Made by a program: the position numbers and the translations under genes
Part shown: piece by piece, positions 1 to 11,200 of the stretch
How positions within the stretch are numbered: the stretch's first letter is position 1
How the letters are laid out: every line of letters starts with the position of its first letter
NCBI GenBank assembly: GCA_963669295.1
Contig: OY769938.1
Coordinates: 2,294,001 to 2,358,000, forward strand
Reading direction: 5' to 3'
Length of the DNA: 64,000 nucleotides
DNA from: G963669295 sp963669295
GTDB taxonomy: Bacteria > Bacteroidota > Bacteroidia > Flavobacteriales_D > CALLUQ01
Notes under the pieces: generated by a model
What the model was told of the DNA's origin: nothing
Database searches by the model: none
The model's input: the letters and a program-made list of their open reading frames with translations, nothing else

Positions 1-1
1 G

Positions 2-589
2 CAAATGCAATTAGCAGAAGAACCGTTTGAATTTGATGCATTGGAGTTGGAAGAAGATAGTGCCATATACAAAGGAATGAAAGTAAAGAAGGTTGTTTTT
101 TGTGAAGGAGCTCAGGCGGCAAAAAACCCCTATTTCAACTGGCTGCCATGGAACCTGGCCAAAGGAGAAGTACTCAAAGTTCGTATGCCTAACCTTGAAT
201 TAAACAAGGTCATCAACAAAGGGTTTTTTATTCTCCCATTAGAAGATGACGAATATAAAATTGGATCCACCTTTAGCTGGAAAGACCTTAGCAACAAACC
301 TACAGAAGCGGCAAAAGAAGAATTGCTACAGAAGTTAAGAGGAGTAATAGATGTACCAGTAGAAGTATTGAAACAGCAAGCTGGGGTACGCCCTACCGTA
401 AGCGACCGTCGACCCTACCTGGGTTTACACCCCAAACACCCTGCATTAGCCATATTTAACGGATTGGGAACAAAGGGTGTGATTCTAGCTCCCTACTTTG
501 CTAACCAAATGATGGATTTTCTTGTTTCGGGCACGAAAATTGATGATGAGGTAAACATTAACCGACACCTTGATCGCTTTAACCAATAA
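2..589 (+). CDS. FAD-dependent oxidoreductase (DAO family), C-terminal part
   Basis: The reading frame is open to the window edge, so this is the 3' end of a gene that starts upstream; the methionine at position 5 is internal. The visible 194 residues match the C-terminal half of glycine/D-amino-acid-oxidase-like flavoproteins. They include a substrate-domain beta-sheet stretch and the closing FAD-contact region (GVRPTVSDRRPYLG, then FNGLGTKGVILAPYFA), where a conserved Arg and a glycine-rich loop contact the flavin. The substrate cannot be told from this half. The DUF6150 gene begins 28 nt downstream and may be cotranscribed. Family assignment is good; the specific reaction is unknown. Confidence 0.8.
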   Translation, partial: QMQLAEEPFEFDALELEEDSAIYKGMKVKKVVFCEGAQAAKNPYFNWLPWNLAKGEVLKVRMPNLELNKVINKGFFILPLEDDEYKIGSTFSWKDLSNKPTEAAKEELLQKLRGVIDVPVEVLKQQAGVRPTVSDRRPYLGLHPKHPALAIFNGLGTKGVILAPYFANQMMDFLVSGTKIDDEVNINRHLDRFNQ

Positions 590-617
590 GACGGGAAGGG
601 GCGCATTTAATCAATAT

Positions 618-965
618 ATGAAGCAACAATTCTACGCACTTTTTAGCTTGTTCATGTTATGCTTACTGGCCACTACAACACAAGCACAATCCATCTACCC
701 GGTAAAATATCAATCGCAAGCAGATGTAAAAGTATATGTTGTAAAGTACGAGTCGCAATGCGACTTGAAAGTGTATATGGTCAATTATGAATCGCAGGCA
801 TCAGGGAACGATGGCAACTGGTTTACAGTGAAGTACGAATCACAAGCCGATAAAACAGTATTCTTTGTCGACTACGAATCGCAAGCAGATTTAAAGATCT
901 TTTATGTCGATTATCAATCGCAAGCAGGTTGGCGTAACACCTCGAAAAAACACTTGATGTACTGA
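618..965 (+). CDS. Secreted DUF6150-type repeat protein
   Basis: I chose the ATG at 618 because it gives a clean signal peptide (MKQQFYALFSLFMLCLLA, cleavage after TQAQ); an upstream in-frame start at 570 overlaps the preceding gene. The mature ~95 residues consist almost entirely of six imperfect repeats of about 14 residues with the core V-K-Y-E-S-Q-A-D-x-K-V-Y-x-V. Alternating hydrophobic and polar residues suggest stacked beta strands. This repeat is the hallmark of the family I know as DUF6150, of unknown function. One repeat has C for A (ESQCD) and one carries a short insertion (SGNDGNW). Likely periplasmic or exported. Confidence 0.75.
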   Translation: MKQQFYALFSLFMLCLLATTTQAQSIYPVKYQSQADVKVYVVKYESQCDLKVYMVNYESQASGNDGNWFTVKYESQADKTVFFVDYESQADLKIFYVDYQSQAGWRNTSKKHLMY

Positions 966-1090
966 CCCAACAATTGTTCGCTAGCTACTCAACACACAAA
1001 ATCAGCTAACAATTCCAACCTTTTTAAACCTTTTGAGTCTTTAGGTGTACAGGGAATTAAATCGAACAATAAAATAACTAACTTATCGGT

Positions 1091-4000
1091 ATGAAACGAC
1101 GAAAGTTATTGACCCTCCTCCTGCTGTTTGTGGCCAGCATAGCAGGAGCAATTGCTATTTACAATACTTCTTCCATCAATACACCCCCGCCTTTGTTGGT
1201 GTTTCCCGAAGGAAGCGATTATGAGCAGGCATGGAGCAAAGTAGATTCGCTGCACAATAAAGGGCTTGTAAAATCGGCATTGGAAGTCATAGACGATATT
1301 TACAACGAAGCCATGTCTGACCACAATTATGAACAGGTGGCCAAAGCGGTTATTCACAAACTAAAGTTCAATTCCTACATTCAAGAAGAAGATTTTGAAC
1401 TGGCCATCAATGATTTAGATAGCCTGGCAAAAACCGCCCCCTTTCCACTCAAGCAGGTCATTCATTCGTTAAATGCAGAAATATATTGGGGCTACTATCA
1501 AAACAATTATTGGAAATTTAGCCAACGTTCGCATACGGTTAACTTCGACAATACCGACATCCGTACATGGAGTCTCGAGCAAATTGCTGATCAAGTCATC
1601 AAAAACTACATGGCTTCGTTAGAAAATGCAGATGAGCTGAAACGAGTACCTATTAAAACCTTTGATGCGATCTTAATTAAAGGCAATGCAGATTACTTGC
1701 GTTCTTCGTTGTACGATTTTTTGGCGCATCGTGCATTCGATTTTTTACGAAACAGCGAAGTAGACCTTACCAAACCAGCCTACCGTTTTGAAATAAAAGA
1801 CGAAAAGTACTTTGGTGATGCTGATGCATTTATAGCAATGCAAGTAACCACGCCCGATAGCATGTCTACCAAGTACTACGCAGTAAAAATATTGCAAGAC
1901 CTCACACGGTTACACATCAACGATAAAGACCCCTCAGCATTGGTAGACATTGAGTTGAAGCGATTGCGTTTTGCAAACACTTACGCTGTGATTGAGAACA
2001 AGGAGCAACGATATTACGATGCGTTAAAACGGCTGGAAACATTTTGTAAAGATCATGTGTCGAGTACTGAAGTAATGCATCAATTGGCACAATACCATTA
2101 CCAACGAGGTATGCGTTACAACCCAGCACAATCACAAGAATTTAAAGATGAACTTAAAATAGCGCATAAAATATGTGTTGAAGCCAATACCAATTACCCA
2201 AAATCATATGGTGCAGATTTGTGTAGGAACCTATTGAGCTCTATTGAAGAAAAAGCCATGAACTTCTCTTTAGAAGAGGTGAGCACTCCAGGGAAACCTT
2301 TTCGCACGCTGTTTACCTACAAAAATGTAAAGCGGGTTTATTTTAAGGTAGTGCGGTTGGATCCGCAGTATCACATTAGTCGCAATAACAACAGGTACGG
2401 CAAGGAATTAATACAATGGCTCAACAAAAAAGAACCTGTAAAAGAATGGCTGCAAGAACTCCCTGATGAAGGCGATTATCAGTCGCATGCTGTGGAACTG
2501 AAGATGCCTGAATTAAATTATGGGCATTACATGGTTATGGCAGGTAGCGACAAAGAATTTAGTGGAAACGAACAGGCAGTAGCTTATGCTTCCTTTTGGA
2601 GCTCTAACATCAGCTATGTAAATAGGAAAAATGCAGATGAAACCTTGGATTTCACAGTATTTCATCGTACCACCGGTATGCCACTAAAAGGAGTCAATGC
2701 CCAATTGTATTACCGCAAGTACAATTATGTATCGCGTAAATACGAGGTCAATAAAGCCGAAAGCTATACCACCAATCAGGATGGGGGCTTTACGGTGCCC
2801 ACACGAGGCAGAGATTCTCGTTATGTGTATGTAGAGTTTACCAAAGACGATGACCGGTATTTTAATGCCAGTGAATTTTACCAGTATAGACGAAACAACC
2901 AGGAGCCAAGAGCACATATTGTGACTCATTTTTATACCGATAGAGGCATATATCGACCTGGTCAAACCATTTACTTTAAAGGCATTGTACTCGAATCTAA
3001 AGGCGAATCGCACAAAATAAAGGCCAACTACACCACAACCGTTACGTTGTATGATGTAAATGGACAAAAAGTGGAAGACGTTAAGCTAACCACCAACGAG
3101 TTTGGTACTGTTAGTGGGTCGTTTACTGCTCCTATGGGAGTATTAAACGGACAAATGCGTATTAGCGATAAACATGGCTCTAAGTACTTTTCTGTGGAAG
3201 AGTACAAGCGACCAAAGTTTGAGGTGGAGTTTTTGCCGGTAAAAGGCAGCTACAAACTGGGGCAACAGGTTACTGTAAAAGGTACAGCAAAGGCCTATGC
3301 AGGTGCTAACATTGATGGAGCGAATGTTACTTACAGGGTTACGCGTTATGCCAACTTCCCTTATTGGGTGTACTATCGCTGGGGCTACTATCCTTATTCC
3401 AGCGAAATAGAAATCACTAATGGCACTACAACAACGGATGAAAACGGAGCGTTTGTGGTAGATTTTACAGCGTTGGCCGACAACAGTGTGGATGCTAAGT
3501 TTCGTCCTACCTATAACTATACAGTAACGGCAGATGTAACTGATATTAATGGAGAAACACATAGCGCCAACACATGGGTATATGTAGGATATAATGCCAT
3601 GAATTTAAGTGTTAATGTTCCTGGGCGCTTGAATGTATTGGATGAAAACAAATTTCAGGTGAGCACTACCAACCTTAACGGGGAAAAAGTGAATGCGAAA
3701 GGCACCATTAAAATAGTGAAGTTGAAAGAACATCCGGAGTTGCTGCGGTCACGTCAATGGCAAAAACCCGATTTACACTTATTATCAAAAGAAGAGTACC
3801 GCAAGGCATTTCCTGTAGACATCTATAGCGATGAGTTGAATTCTTTCCAATGGAAGGAGGAAACTGTAGTAATGGAAACAACATTCGACACTAAAAAAAC
3901 CAATGACCTACACTTGGATAATTTATCCAAGTGGAAACAAGGCTATTATAAATTAGAAGCTGCATCAACGGATAGCTTTGGAGTAGAAGTGATTGAAGAA

Positions 4001-7000
4001 AAGTACTTTACGGTATTCAATGAGAAGAGTAAGCAATGCCCTGAAAATACCTTCCACTGGTTTGCGCGATTAAAAGACCATGGAGAACCAGGAGAACAAG
4101 CAGAGTTTCTCATTGGCTCAAGGGCAAAAAATGTAAAAGTACTGTGCGAAATCGAGCACAAAGAAGAAATAGTAAGCAAACAGTGGCTTACCTTAAGCAA
4201 TGAACAGCGAAAAATTACAGTACCCATTGAAGAAAAACACCGGGGCAACTTTGCTATACACTTTACTTTCGTAAAAGAGAACCGCTGTTATACACAAACA
4301 GAGGTGGTATACGTACCACGCACCAACAAGCAACTTGACATGGAATTTTCCACCTTTAGAAATAAGTTGCTGCCCGGACAGGAAGAAGAGTGGAAAGTAA
4401 AAATCAAATCAAAAAATGGCGATAAAGTAGCGGCAGAAATGTTAGCAACCATGTACGATGCCTCATTGGATGAATTCAGAAGCAATTACTTTGGATTGAA
4501 CATTTATCAAAGCTATTATGCCAGAAGAAACTGGTCGGCTTACCACGGGTTCAGCTATCGAAGTGCTCAATTATTTGCAGACAACTGGAACCGCTATCAT
4601 TCATACGAGGGAAGGGAATACGATTACCTCAACTGGTTTAACTTTGATCGTTACCGCTATTCCCGCTACTCAGGCTATGAATACCAATGGGATTTTGGGG
4701 AGGCTGAAGGAAATATGCCCATGGCTATGGATGAAACCATGGCTGAAGAAGATGCGCCTTCTCCTGATGGGGCTTATACCATGACTATAGCAGATGCAAA
4801 TGGTGCATCAGCTACTATAAGCAATAACACTACTTCAAGAGAAAGAGAAAGGGGAGGCGAAACAGATAAATTAGTATCGGGGTTGGTTACTGAACAGCAA
4901 AAAGGAGAAACGGGTCAATCAGGGAAAGACCTGGGCAAGGTGAAGGCACGTACTAATTTAAACGAAACGGCATTTTTTTACCCACAGTTGCAAACCAATG
5001 AAGCGGGTGAGGTTATCATAAAGTTCACTATTCCGGAAGCATTAACACGGTGGAAGTTTTTAGGAATGGCACATACCAAAGACTTGCAAATAGGCACCAT
5101 TACCGAAAGTGTGGTAACGCAAAAGGAATTGATGGTAATGCCGAATCCACCAAGATTTTTTAGGGAAAGTGATAAAATGACCTTTTCGGCCAAGGTGTCG
5201 AACCTGGCAGAGGAAGACCAAACAGGTACAGCACAATTGTTTTTGTTCGATGCAATTACCATGAAGCCGCTCGATCAGCAATTTAAACTCAGCAATGCAC
5301 AGCAATCATTTTCTGTGAAGCAAGGGCAAAGCACCGCACTAAACTGGAACATTGAAATTCCGGAAGGAATACAAGCGGTAACCTATCGTATGGTGGCAAA
5401 AGCCGGAAAATTTAGCGATGGAGAAGAAATGGCATTGCCTGTATTAACCAACAGGATGCTGGTAACAGAGTCACTACCCTTACCAATGAAAGGGAAGGGC
5501 AGCAAAACATTTACCCTCAAGAAACTGATGAATTCAGGGAAATCCAAGACCTTGAAAAACCATAAGCTTACGTTAGAATACACTTCTAACCCGGCATGGT
5601 ATGCCATTCAGGCAATGCCTTATATGATGGAATACCCCTACGAATGCGCAGAGCAAACCTTTACCCGCTACTATGCAAACAGTTTGGCTACGCACATTAT
5701 GAACTCTAACCCTAAAATCAAAAAAGTATTCGATAGCTGGAAGCAAAACAGCAAAGAAGCTTTCTTATCGAACCTCGAAAAGAACCAGGAGTTGAAAGCA
5801 TTGCTGCTCGAAGAAACCCCATGGGTAGTGAATGCGCAAGATGAAGCAGAGCGTAAAAACAGAATAGCACTGTTATTCGACCTCAACAAGATGAGCAATG
5901 AGTTGGCGCGAGCCATGGATAAACTGCAAAAGGCTCAGGTGTCTAATGGAGGATGGCCATGGTTCCCGGGGATGCCTGAAAGCAGATACATTACCCAACA
6001 CATTGTAACAGGCATGGGGCACCTCGATCGATTAGGAGTAAAAAATGTGCGCGAAGACCGTAAGGTATGGGGGATGGTACAAAACGGGGTGCGCTACCTT
6101 GATCAACGTATCATTGAGGATTACCAGTATGTGAAAAAGCACTGGCCCGATTCTTATCGCAAAAACAAACACATCACCAACACACAAATTCAGTATTTGT
6201 ATGCACGCAGTTACTTTATGGATTTGCCTGTAAGAGGTCAATTAAAGGAGGCCGTTGATTACTATAAAGAACAAACGAGCAAGTACTGGTTGGACTACAA
6301 CATCTACATGGAAGGAATGATGGCCATAAGCATGCACCGTATGGATGAAAAAACATTGGCCAACGATATTGTAAAATCATTAAAAGAAAGAGCATTAACC
6401 AATGACGAAATGGGAATGTACTGGAAAGACCTTACAGTAGGAGGCTACTATTGGTACCAGGCACCCATAGAAACACAAGCACTGTTAATCGAAGTGTTTG
6501 ATGAGGTAGCTAATGATCAAGCAGCAGTAGAAGAAATGAAAGTTTGGCTGCTCAAGCAAAAGCAAACACAAGACTGGAAAACGACTAAAGCAACTGCCGA
6601 AGCATGTTATGCATTGCTGCTAAAAGGAACAGATTGGTTGTCAGACGACGACATTGTAGAGGTAAAAGTGGGAACCATTCAAATTGTACCTACCACTGCA
6701 GAAGCACGCGATGAAGGCAACAAACGTTACGTAACCACTGAAGCTGGGACAGGTTACTTTAAAACCTCGTGGAATGGTAACGCTATTACGCCCGACATGG
6801 GTAGCGTAAGTGTGACGAAAAAAACGGATGGTGTAGCCTGGGGAGCGTTGTACTGGCAGTACTTTGAACAGTTAGATAAAATCACACCACATGAAACACC
6901 TTTGAAGTTGAACAAACAGTTGTTTTTAGAACAGTTAACAAACGCAGGCCCAGTAATTACTCCGGTAACTGAAAAAACAACCCTAAAGCCAGGAGATAAG

Positions 7001-7321
7001 ATCAAAGTACGCATTGAGTTAAGGGTAGATCGAGCCATGGAGTATGTACATATGAAAGACATGCGCGCTGCCGGGTTTGAGCCTACTAATGTTATTTCCA
7101 GCTACCGCTATCAAGATGGGTTGGGATACTATCAATCAACCAGAGATGCGGCCACCAACTTTTTTATGGATTACATGGCGAAAGGTACCTATGTATTCGA
7201 ATATGATTTAAGGGTTTCCCACAAAGGGAATTTCTCCAATGGAGTGACCACCATACAATGCATGTATGCCCCAGAATTTACCTCGCATTCGGAAGGCATT
7301 CGGGTGCAAGTAGGAAAATAG
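1091..7321 (+). CDS. Alpha-2-macroglobulin family protein
   Basis: At 2076 residues this is a very large bacterial alpha-2-macroglobulin, a periplasmic protease trap. An N-terminal hydrophobic segment (residues ~5-24) acts as signal or anchor. The first ~450 residues look helical (TPR-like). A run of MG beta-sandwich domains follows, including the marker YTDRGIYRPGQTIYFKG and a low-complexity bait-like linker near residues 1210-1290 rich in M, E, D, S and T. The A2M core comes next (FFYPQLQTNEAGEV), then the thioester motif C-A-E-Q with Cys1519, then the alpha/alpha-toroid domain (GGWPWFPG). The thioester Cys and Gln are both intact, so covalent trapping is possible. No PbpC-like penicillin-binding partner lies next to it, unlike in proteobacteria. 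Family assignment is secure. Confidence 0.93.
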   Translation: MKRRKLLTLLLLFVASIAGAIAIYNTSSINTPPPLLVFPEGSDYEQAWSKVDSLHNKGLVKSALEVIDDIYNEAMSDHNYEQVAKAVIHKLKFNSYIQEEDFELAINDLDSLAKTAPFPLKQVIHSLNAEIYWGYYQNNYWKFSQRSHTVNFDNTDIRTWSLEQIADQVIKNYMASLENADELKRVPIKTFDAILIKGNADYLRSSLYDFLAHRAFDFLRNSEVDLTKPAYRFEIKDEKYFGDADAFIAMQVTTPDSMSTKYYAVKILQDLTRLHINDKDPSALVDIELKRLRFANTYAVIENKEQRYYDALKRLETFCKDHVSSTEVMHQLAQYHYQRGMRYNPAQSQEFKDELKIAHKICVEANTNYPKSYGADLCRNLLSSIEEKAMNFSLEEVSTPGKPFRTLFTYKNVKRVYFKVVRLDPQYHISRNNNRYGKELIQWLNKKEPVKEWLQELPDEGDYQSHAVELKMPELNYGHYMVMAGSDKEFSGNEQAVAYASFWSSNISYVNRKNADETLDFTVFHRTTGMPLKGVNAQLYYRKYNYVSRKYEVNKAESYTTNQDGGFTVPTRGRDSRYVYVEFTKDDDRYFNASEFYQYRRNNQEPRAHIVTHFYTDRGIYRPGQTIYFKGIVLESKGESHKIKANYTTTVTLYDVNGQKVEDVKLTTNEFGTVSGSFTAPMGVLNGQMRISDKHGSKYFSVEEYKRPKFEVEFLPVKGSYKLGQQVTVKGTAKAYAGANIDGANVTYRVTRYANFPYWVYYRWGYYPYSSEIEITNGTTTTDENGAFVVDFTALADNSVDAKFRPTYNYTVTADVTDINGETHSANTWVYVGYNAMNLSVNVPGRLNVLDENKFQVSTTNLNGEKVNAKGTIKIVKLKEHPELLRSRQWQKPDLHLLSKEEYRKAFPVDIYSDELNSFQWKEETVVMETTFDTKKTNDLHLDNLSKWKQGYYKLEAASTDSFGVEVIEEKYFTVFNEKSKQCPENTFHWFARLKDHGEPGEQAEFLIGSRAKNVKVLCEIEHKEEIVSKQWLTLSNEQRKITVPIEEKHRGNFAIHFTFVKENRCYTQTEVVYVPRTNKQLDMEFSTFRNKLLPGQEEEWKVKIKSKNGDKVAAEMLATMYDASLDEFRSNYFGLNIYQSYYARRNWSAYHGFSYRSAQLFADNWNRYHSYEGREYDYLNWFNFDRYRYSRYSGYEYQWDFGEAEGNMPMAMDETMAEEDAPSPDGAYTMTIADANGASATISNNTTSRERERGGETDKLVSGLVTEQQKGETGQSGKDLGKVKARTNLNETAFFYPQLQTNEAGEVIIKFTIPEALTRWKFLGMAHTKDLQIGTITESVVTQKELMVMPNPPRFFRESDKMTFSAKVSNLAEEDQTGTAQLFLFDAITMKPLDQQFKLSNAQQSFSVKQGQSTALNWNIEIPEGIQAVTYRMVAKAGKFSDGEEMALPVLTNRMLVTESLPLPMKGKGSKTFTLKKLMNSGKSKTLKNHKLTLEYTSNPAWYAIQAMPYMMEYPYECAEQTFTRYYANSLATHIMNSNPKIKKVFDSWKQNSKEAFLSNLEKNQELKALLLEETPWVVNAQDEAERKNRIALLFDLNKMSNELARAMDKLQKAQVSNGGWPWFPGMPESRYITQHIVTGMGHLDRLGVKNVREDRKVWGMVQNGVRYLDQRIIEDYQYVKKHWPDSYRKNKHITNTQIQYLYARSYFMDLPVRGQLKEAVDYYKEQTSKYWLDYNIYMEGMMAISMHRMDEKTLANDIVKSLKERALTNDEMGMYWKDLTVGGYYWYQAPIETQALLIEVFDEVANDQAAVEEMKVWLLKQKQTQDWKTTKATAEACYALLLKGTDWLSDDDIVEVKVGTIQIVPTTAEARDEGNKRYVTTEAGTGYFKTSWNGNAITPDMGSVSVTKKTDGVAWGALYWQYFEQLDKITPHETPLKLNKQLFLEQLTNAGPVITPVTEKTTLKPGDKIKVRIELRVDRAMEYVHMKDMRAAGFEPTNVISSYRYQDGLGYYQSTRDAATNFFMDYMAKGTYVFEYDLRVSHKGNFSNGVTTIQCMYAPEFTSHSEGIRVQVGK

Positions 7322-7398
7322 TGATAGCCAATTGGGTGACCTTCCTGTATGAGGCAGTATATAGATTAAAACAGCCATTTGGCGCTTGCTACATAATT

Positions 7399-7430
7399 TT
7401 TGTTAGTAACACATGGATGTTCTATATTTG
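7399..7430 (+). promoter_or_regulatory. Bacteroidota-type sigma promoter for lipoprotein gene
   Basis: TTTG at 7399-7402 and TATATTTG at 7423-7430 are separated by 20 nt. This is an exact match to the Bacteroidota -33/-7 consensus (TTTG, TAnnTTTG). The start codon of the lipoprotein gene lies 25 nt further on. Confidence 0.7.
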
Positions 7431-7455
7431 TCACTACCTTAAACCAAAACCCGTC

Positions 7456-8025
7456 ATGAAGAAATTATTGCTTCCTTTTGCGGTAATCGCAACAATTGCC
7501 CTTGTTAGTTGCGGAGGAAATTCTGAAGCCGATAGCACTAACGAAACCGATTCTACTAATGTAGAAGTGGTAGATACTAAAGGCATGATCGAATTGATGC
7601 TCACAGAGCATGGATACGACCTAAAAGTGATGGTTCCAAATGAAGATGAAGCAAAAGGTACGCCTGTGGTTTCTTTAAATGATGCTACCGGTGCTTTAGA
7701 CATCAAAGTGGGAGAGAACTTTCATTTTTCTTTGATGGAAGATGACATGGCCTACCTGCAAGAAACCTTAACATTGTTAAAGAGCGATCTCGCAGAGAAC
7801 TTTACCTTCAACAACACCATCATTACTGATGAAGAAAATTGTTTGGTATACAAGTCAGCATTGAAGAACGATGCAGAACGAGAGTACTATCATTTTTTCT
7901 CGATTGTTGAGGTTGGAGGCAAATACTATAGTGTTCAAGACGATCAAATGGGTGAGTTTAAACAACACCACATCGATAAAATGTTAAAATCGTTGAAAAC
8001 ATTAGCCGCTGTAATGGCGTCCTAA
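7456..8025 (+). CDS. Lipoprotein of unknown function
   Basis: The ATG at 7456 starts a lipoprotein signal (MKKLLLPFAVIATIALVSC, lipobox LVSC followed by GG). The longer open frame upstream overlaps the previous gene and the promoter, so I rejected it. After the lipidated Cys comes an acidic Ser/Thr/Asn-rich linker (residues ~20-40), then a compact alpha/beta domain of about 145 residues ending in a helix (MLKSLKTLAAVMAS). No catalytic motif is visible. The gene stands alone, between its own promoter and a strong terminator. Probably a periplasm-facing membrane lipoprotein; function unknown. Confidence 0.75.
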   Translation: MKKLLLPFAVIATIALVSCGGNSEADSTNETDSTNVEVVDTKGMIELMLTEHGYDLKVMVPNEDEAKGTPVVSLNDATGALDIKVGENFHFSLMEDDMAYLQETLTLLKSDLAENFTFNNTIITDEENCLVYKSALKNDAEREYYHFFSIVEVGGKYYSVQDDQMGEFKQHHIDKMLKSLKTLAAVMAS

Positions 8026-8045
8026 TGATTGCAACATAGTCCCTT

Positions 8046-8083
8046 AAAAACGTTATTGGAGATTTTCGAATAACGTTTTTTTT
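8046..8083 (+). terminator. Rho-independent terminator
   Basis: A 12-bp stem (aaaaacgttatt / aataacgttttt) with an 11-nt loop runs into a T tract, 20 nt after the lipoprotein stop codon. Confidence 0.85.
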
Positions 8084-8176
8084 ATGTTCTGATAGTAGTA
8101 TCGAACATCATTTACACATCAATTTCAGGAAGAAGGTTTTATCTACACCATGGGGTGTTAATAAGCAGTGTGCCGC

Positions 8177-8210
8177 AAAAAAAAGCCCCATTCCTAAAAA
8201 AGAATGGGGC
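8177..8210 (-). terminator. Rho-independent terminator of the PNGase-like gene
   Basis: The stem gccccattc / gaatggggc (8185-8193, 8202-8210) is flanked on the low side by eight A residues, which is a U tract when read on the minus strand. It lies just downstream of the minus-strand gene ending at 8231. Confidence 0.85.
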
Positions 8211-8230
8211 AATGTTATAATGGTTAGGTT

Positions 8231-11200
8231 TTATTGCTTCACAATTTGCTTGATATTAGAGTATTCACCACTACTCACACGAACATAGTAAATACCGTCT
8301 GCCAAATGGCTCAAGTTGATTTCGCGCATGTCTTTGTTGTTCAATCCACTCACGTCCTTGCTGTACATCACTTCACCCAATAGATTAACTACCTGAATGT
8401 TTACCGTTTGATCGGCATAACCATCCATTACAAGGTTAAACTCACCTTTAGATGGATTAGGGTAGATATTCAGTTGTGTGGCATTTTCATATTCCTCTTC
8501 CTCTAACGTATAACCAATAGTAAACGAATGAATGATGCTTCTTCCAAAATTAGGATTGAAGCTCACAAAAGCACCTTGCATGTCTCGCAGGCGCACCCAG
8601 CCGTTGCCATCGTTATTGGCAAAAAACGACATGCCATCATCATCCGAATCCAAAAACTCTAACCGGTAACAACCTGGGTTGAGAAGCACCGTGTCTTTAT
8701 GTTGTGCGTAAGCGGTATAAGTTCCTGCCGAGCGGGAAGCGATGACATTATTCTGGTCGTCGTAAAGGTTCCACGAGTTTTCAGCTGCAGCACTATTGGG
8801 GAGAGCCCAAACAACAATGCCATCATAATATACAGGGGGCACTTCGTAAGTGGTAGTATACGTGTTGTTGTAAGCATATTCATCGGCGCCACCATTAGGA
8901 CTGCTTATCGTAACAATAAAAGTATTTTGAGCACCACCGCCACCATTTACCCAAAACGTTTGACCGGAAATGGGTAACGATACTTCTTCTTCCTCCAAAA
9001 AGTCAAGGCTTCCATTCCAGGTATAGGTTTCAGCAGTACCACCATCTACCATATAAGTAATATCCAAGCTGGTTAAAGTAGTTGATCCAGTGTTTTTAAT
9101 CTTTACCCTTGGGCTGGCACAAATAGGATTCATTCTGCCATAGATTTCCCAATCGTTAGGAGAAACGATATCTGTAATAGCAGCATCTAAAGCAAAGTTA
9201 GGTGCTCCATAAGAAATTAACTGTACTGCAATACGATAGTTACCTTCGCCACCACCACCAGGGTACGCCTCCATGCCATAGTCTACCGATACGGTAGTGC
9301 CAGGTGTTACCAATGGCGTTAACTCGTGATCATATGTATCCCCAAAAGTTCCGGGGCACCAGCCTGCACGATCGTAAATCCAGGTTCCTCCTTGTGGGAA
9401 TACAGGATTATCAGCACACTCTTTCCAGTTCAACCATTGGAATTGTTGTACCCCATTTATTTCAAGGTGATGTAGCTTAGGGCAAAATTCTGCGCAATTT
9501 TCTCCACTACCAAAGCCATGGCCTGTGGTTCGTGTTTTAATGCGATACATCGAAGCATTAGGGTCGAGGTCGATATCTACTGCAGGCAATACCACATCAT
9601 CGGCAATAGCCGCATGTCCCCAATCACCTGTCCAAATGGTTTCAGCACTGATGACATCTCTTGGGGGCGTGCCTACAATCATCATGAATTTAACATCGAT
9701 CAATTCTTGCTGATTCCCCGCAGAGAAATCTATGGTATCATGCAACACAGGAGCATAGTCTGTTACATCGTATACCCAACGCGTACCATCAGGACCAAGA
9801 TCAAGTCCAATACCATAAGGAGTAACATAGTTTTGAATTTGAAAGGTTGAGCTACTGTAAAAGTTGAACAATTGATTACTGTAGCCAACCCAAATAGAAT
9901 CCAACACATTACCCATGTTGTCATAAGTATAACTATACCCTGGTAGCCAGGCGTAAACAGTATCAACTGCTGTCATGGTAATGCCAGTACTATTAATATC
10001 AATAGTGGGTAACGATTCAAAAATAGTGATTGGTGGATTCATTACAGAGTCCGTTACTAAAGTAGAATCCCAATGTGTGTTATAGTTGCCCTGAACGAAA
10101 ACAATGTTAGGGCGCTCCATGGCTTGTGTCATATTGCGGAAATGGTCACACCCATCAATGTATTCCCAGGCAGGAGTACCAATTAAAGTGCCTTCTTGAT
10201 TACTTACTTCTTCACCAGCCAATAAACCATTCATATCGTCGAACTTATAATAAGCCGCCAGGTTGCTATAATAGGGGTGACTTGGATCAACATCTTTAAA
10301 CATCCAGTTTTGGATGGTGGTGGCATCAAGCGTAGCGTTAAACACTCTAAAATCATTGATGTATCCATCGTAACGCCCGTTGGTAGAGCTGGCCTGTCCG
10401 GCAATTTTAAAACTGGTAATGCCATCCATAGTGCGGGTTTTGCCAGTGCCACTGTGCCAAAGCACACCATTCAGGTAAATAAACATTTCACCAGTAGAAA
10501 CATCTTTTGTAAATGCCCAATGGTTCCATTGCCCTGCAAAGTCAGCAAAGTTTGCGGCCTGGTCAATCCGATCATATCCAGAAGTGCCTGAGTTTCCAGC
10601 ATCCCAATACACCCTGCTGTTGCTCCAGGGGAGGTGTGAATTAATAACACGGTAGCCATTGGCATCTCTCCCTTCAAAAGCATAAGAGTTTGATGGCATA
10701 GCATTAGGGTCACCATAGCACCAAAACGAAACAGTAATGAAGCTATCAATAGCGGCAAATGCTGAAGCAGGAACATCTACGTAATCGGGTCTTCTAAAGG
10801 CAAGGTAACCATCGTCTTGCTGGCTGTAAACCGCGGAATTAAAGCCTGTAGCGTCACCCACTACGGTATTGTCTGTACCAGGGCCATTATTATTGTAGCA
10901 AAACTCTACCACAATGTTGGAAGTACCATCCCAGTTAAAAGGGGTGGTGAAGTTAAGGTCGTTAAGTCCCAGGCTCCCAAAAGTGGTGTTGTATTCATAT
11001 ACATTAGTGAATCCACTGGTTTCATAGTTGTTAATGTCAATATCGCTGTAAGCAGTATGCTTCATGCGGATTTGCAAATAGTTTAAGTCAGTACCCAGAG
11101 CACTAAGATCCATGCGCAACTTATCAACATTACCGGCAGACATCCCTGCGCTAGTTAACTCACTGGCACGAAATAAATATTGGGCCTTACCCGTAGCATT

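Noticed and set aside
4518..4784. Plus-strand open frame inside the alpha-2-macroglobulin gene
   Set aside because: It is an out-of-frame shadow of a repetitive, Tyr-rich coding region.
7258..7455. Upstream extension of the lipoprotein gene
   Set aside because: It overlaps the alpha-2-macroglobulin end and the promoter; the ATG at 7456 gives the lipoprotein signal.
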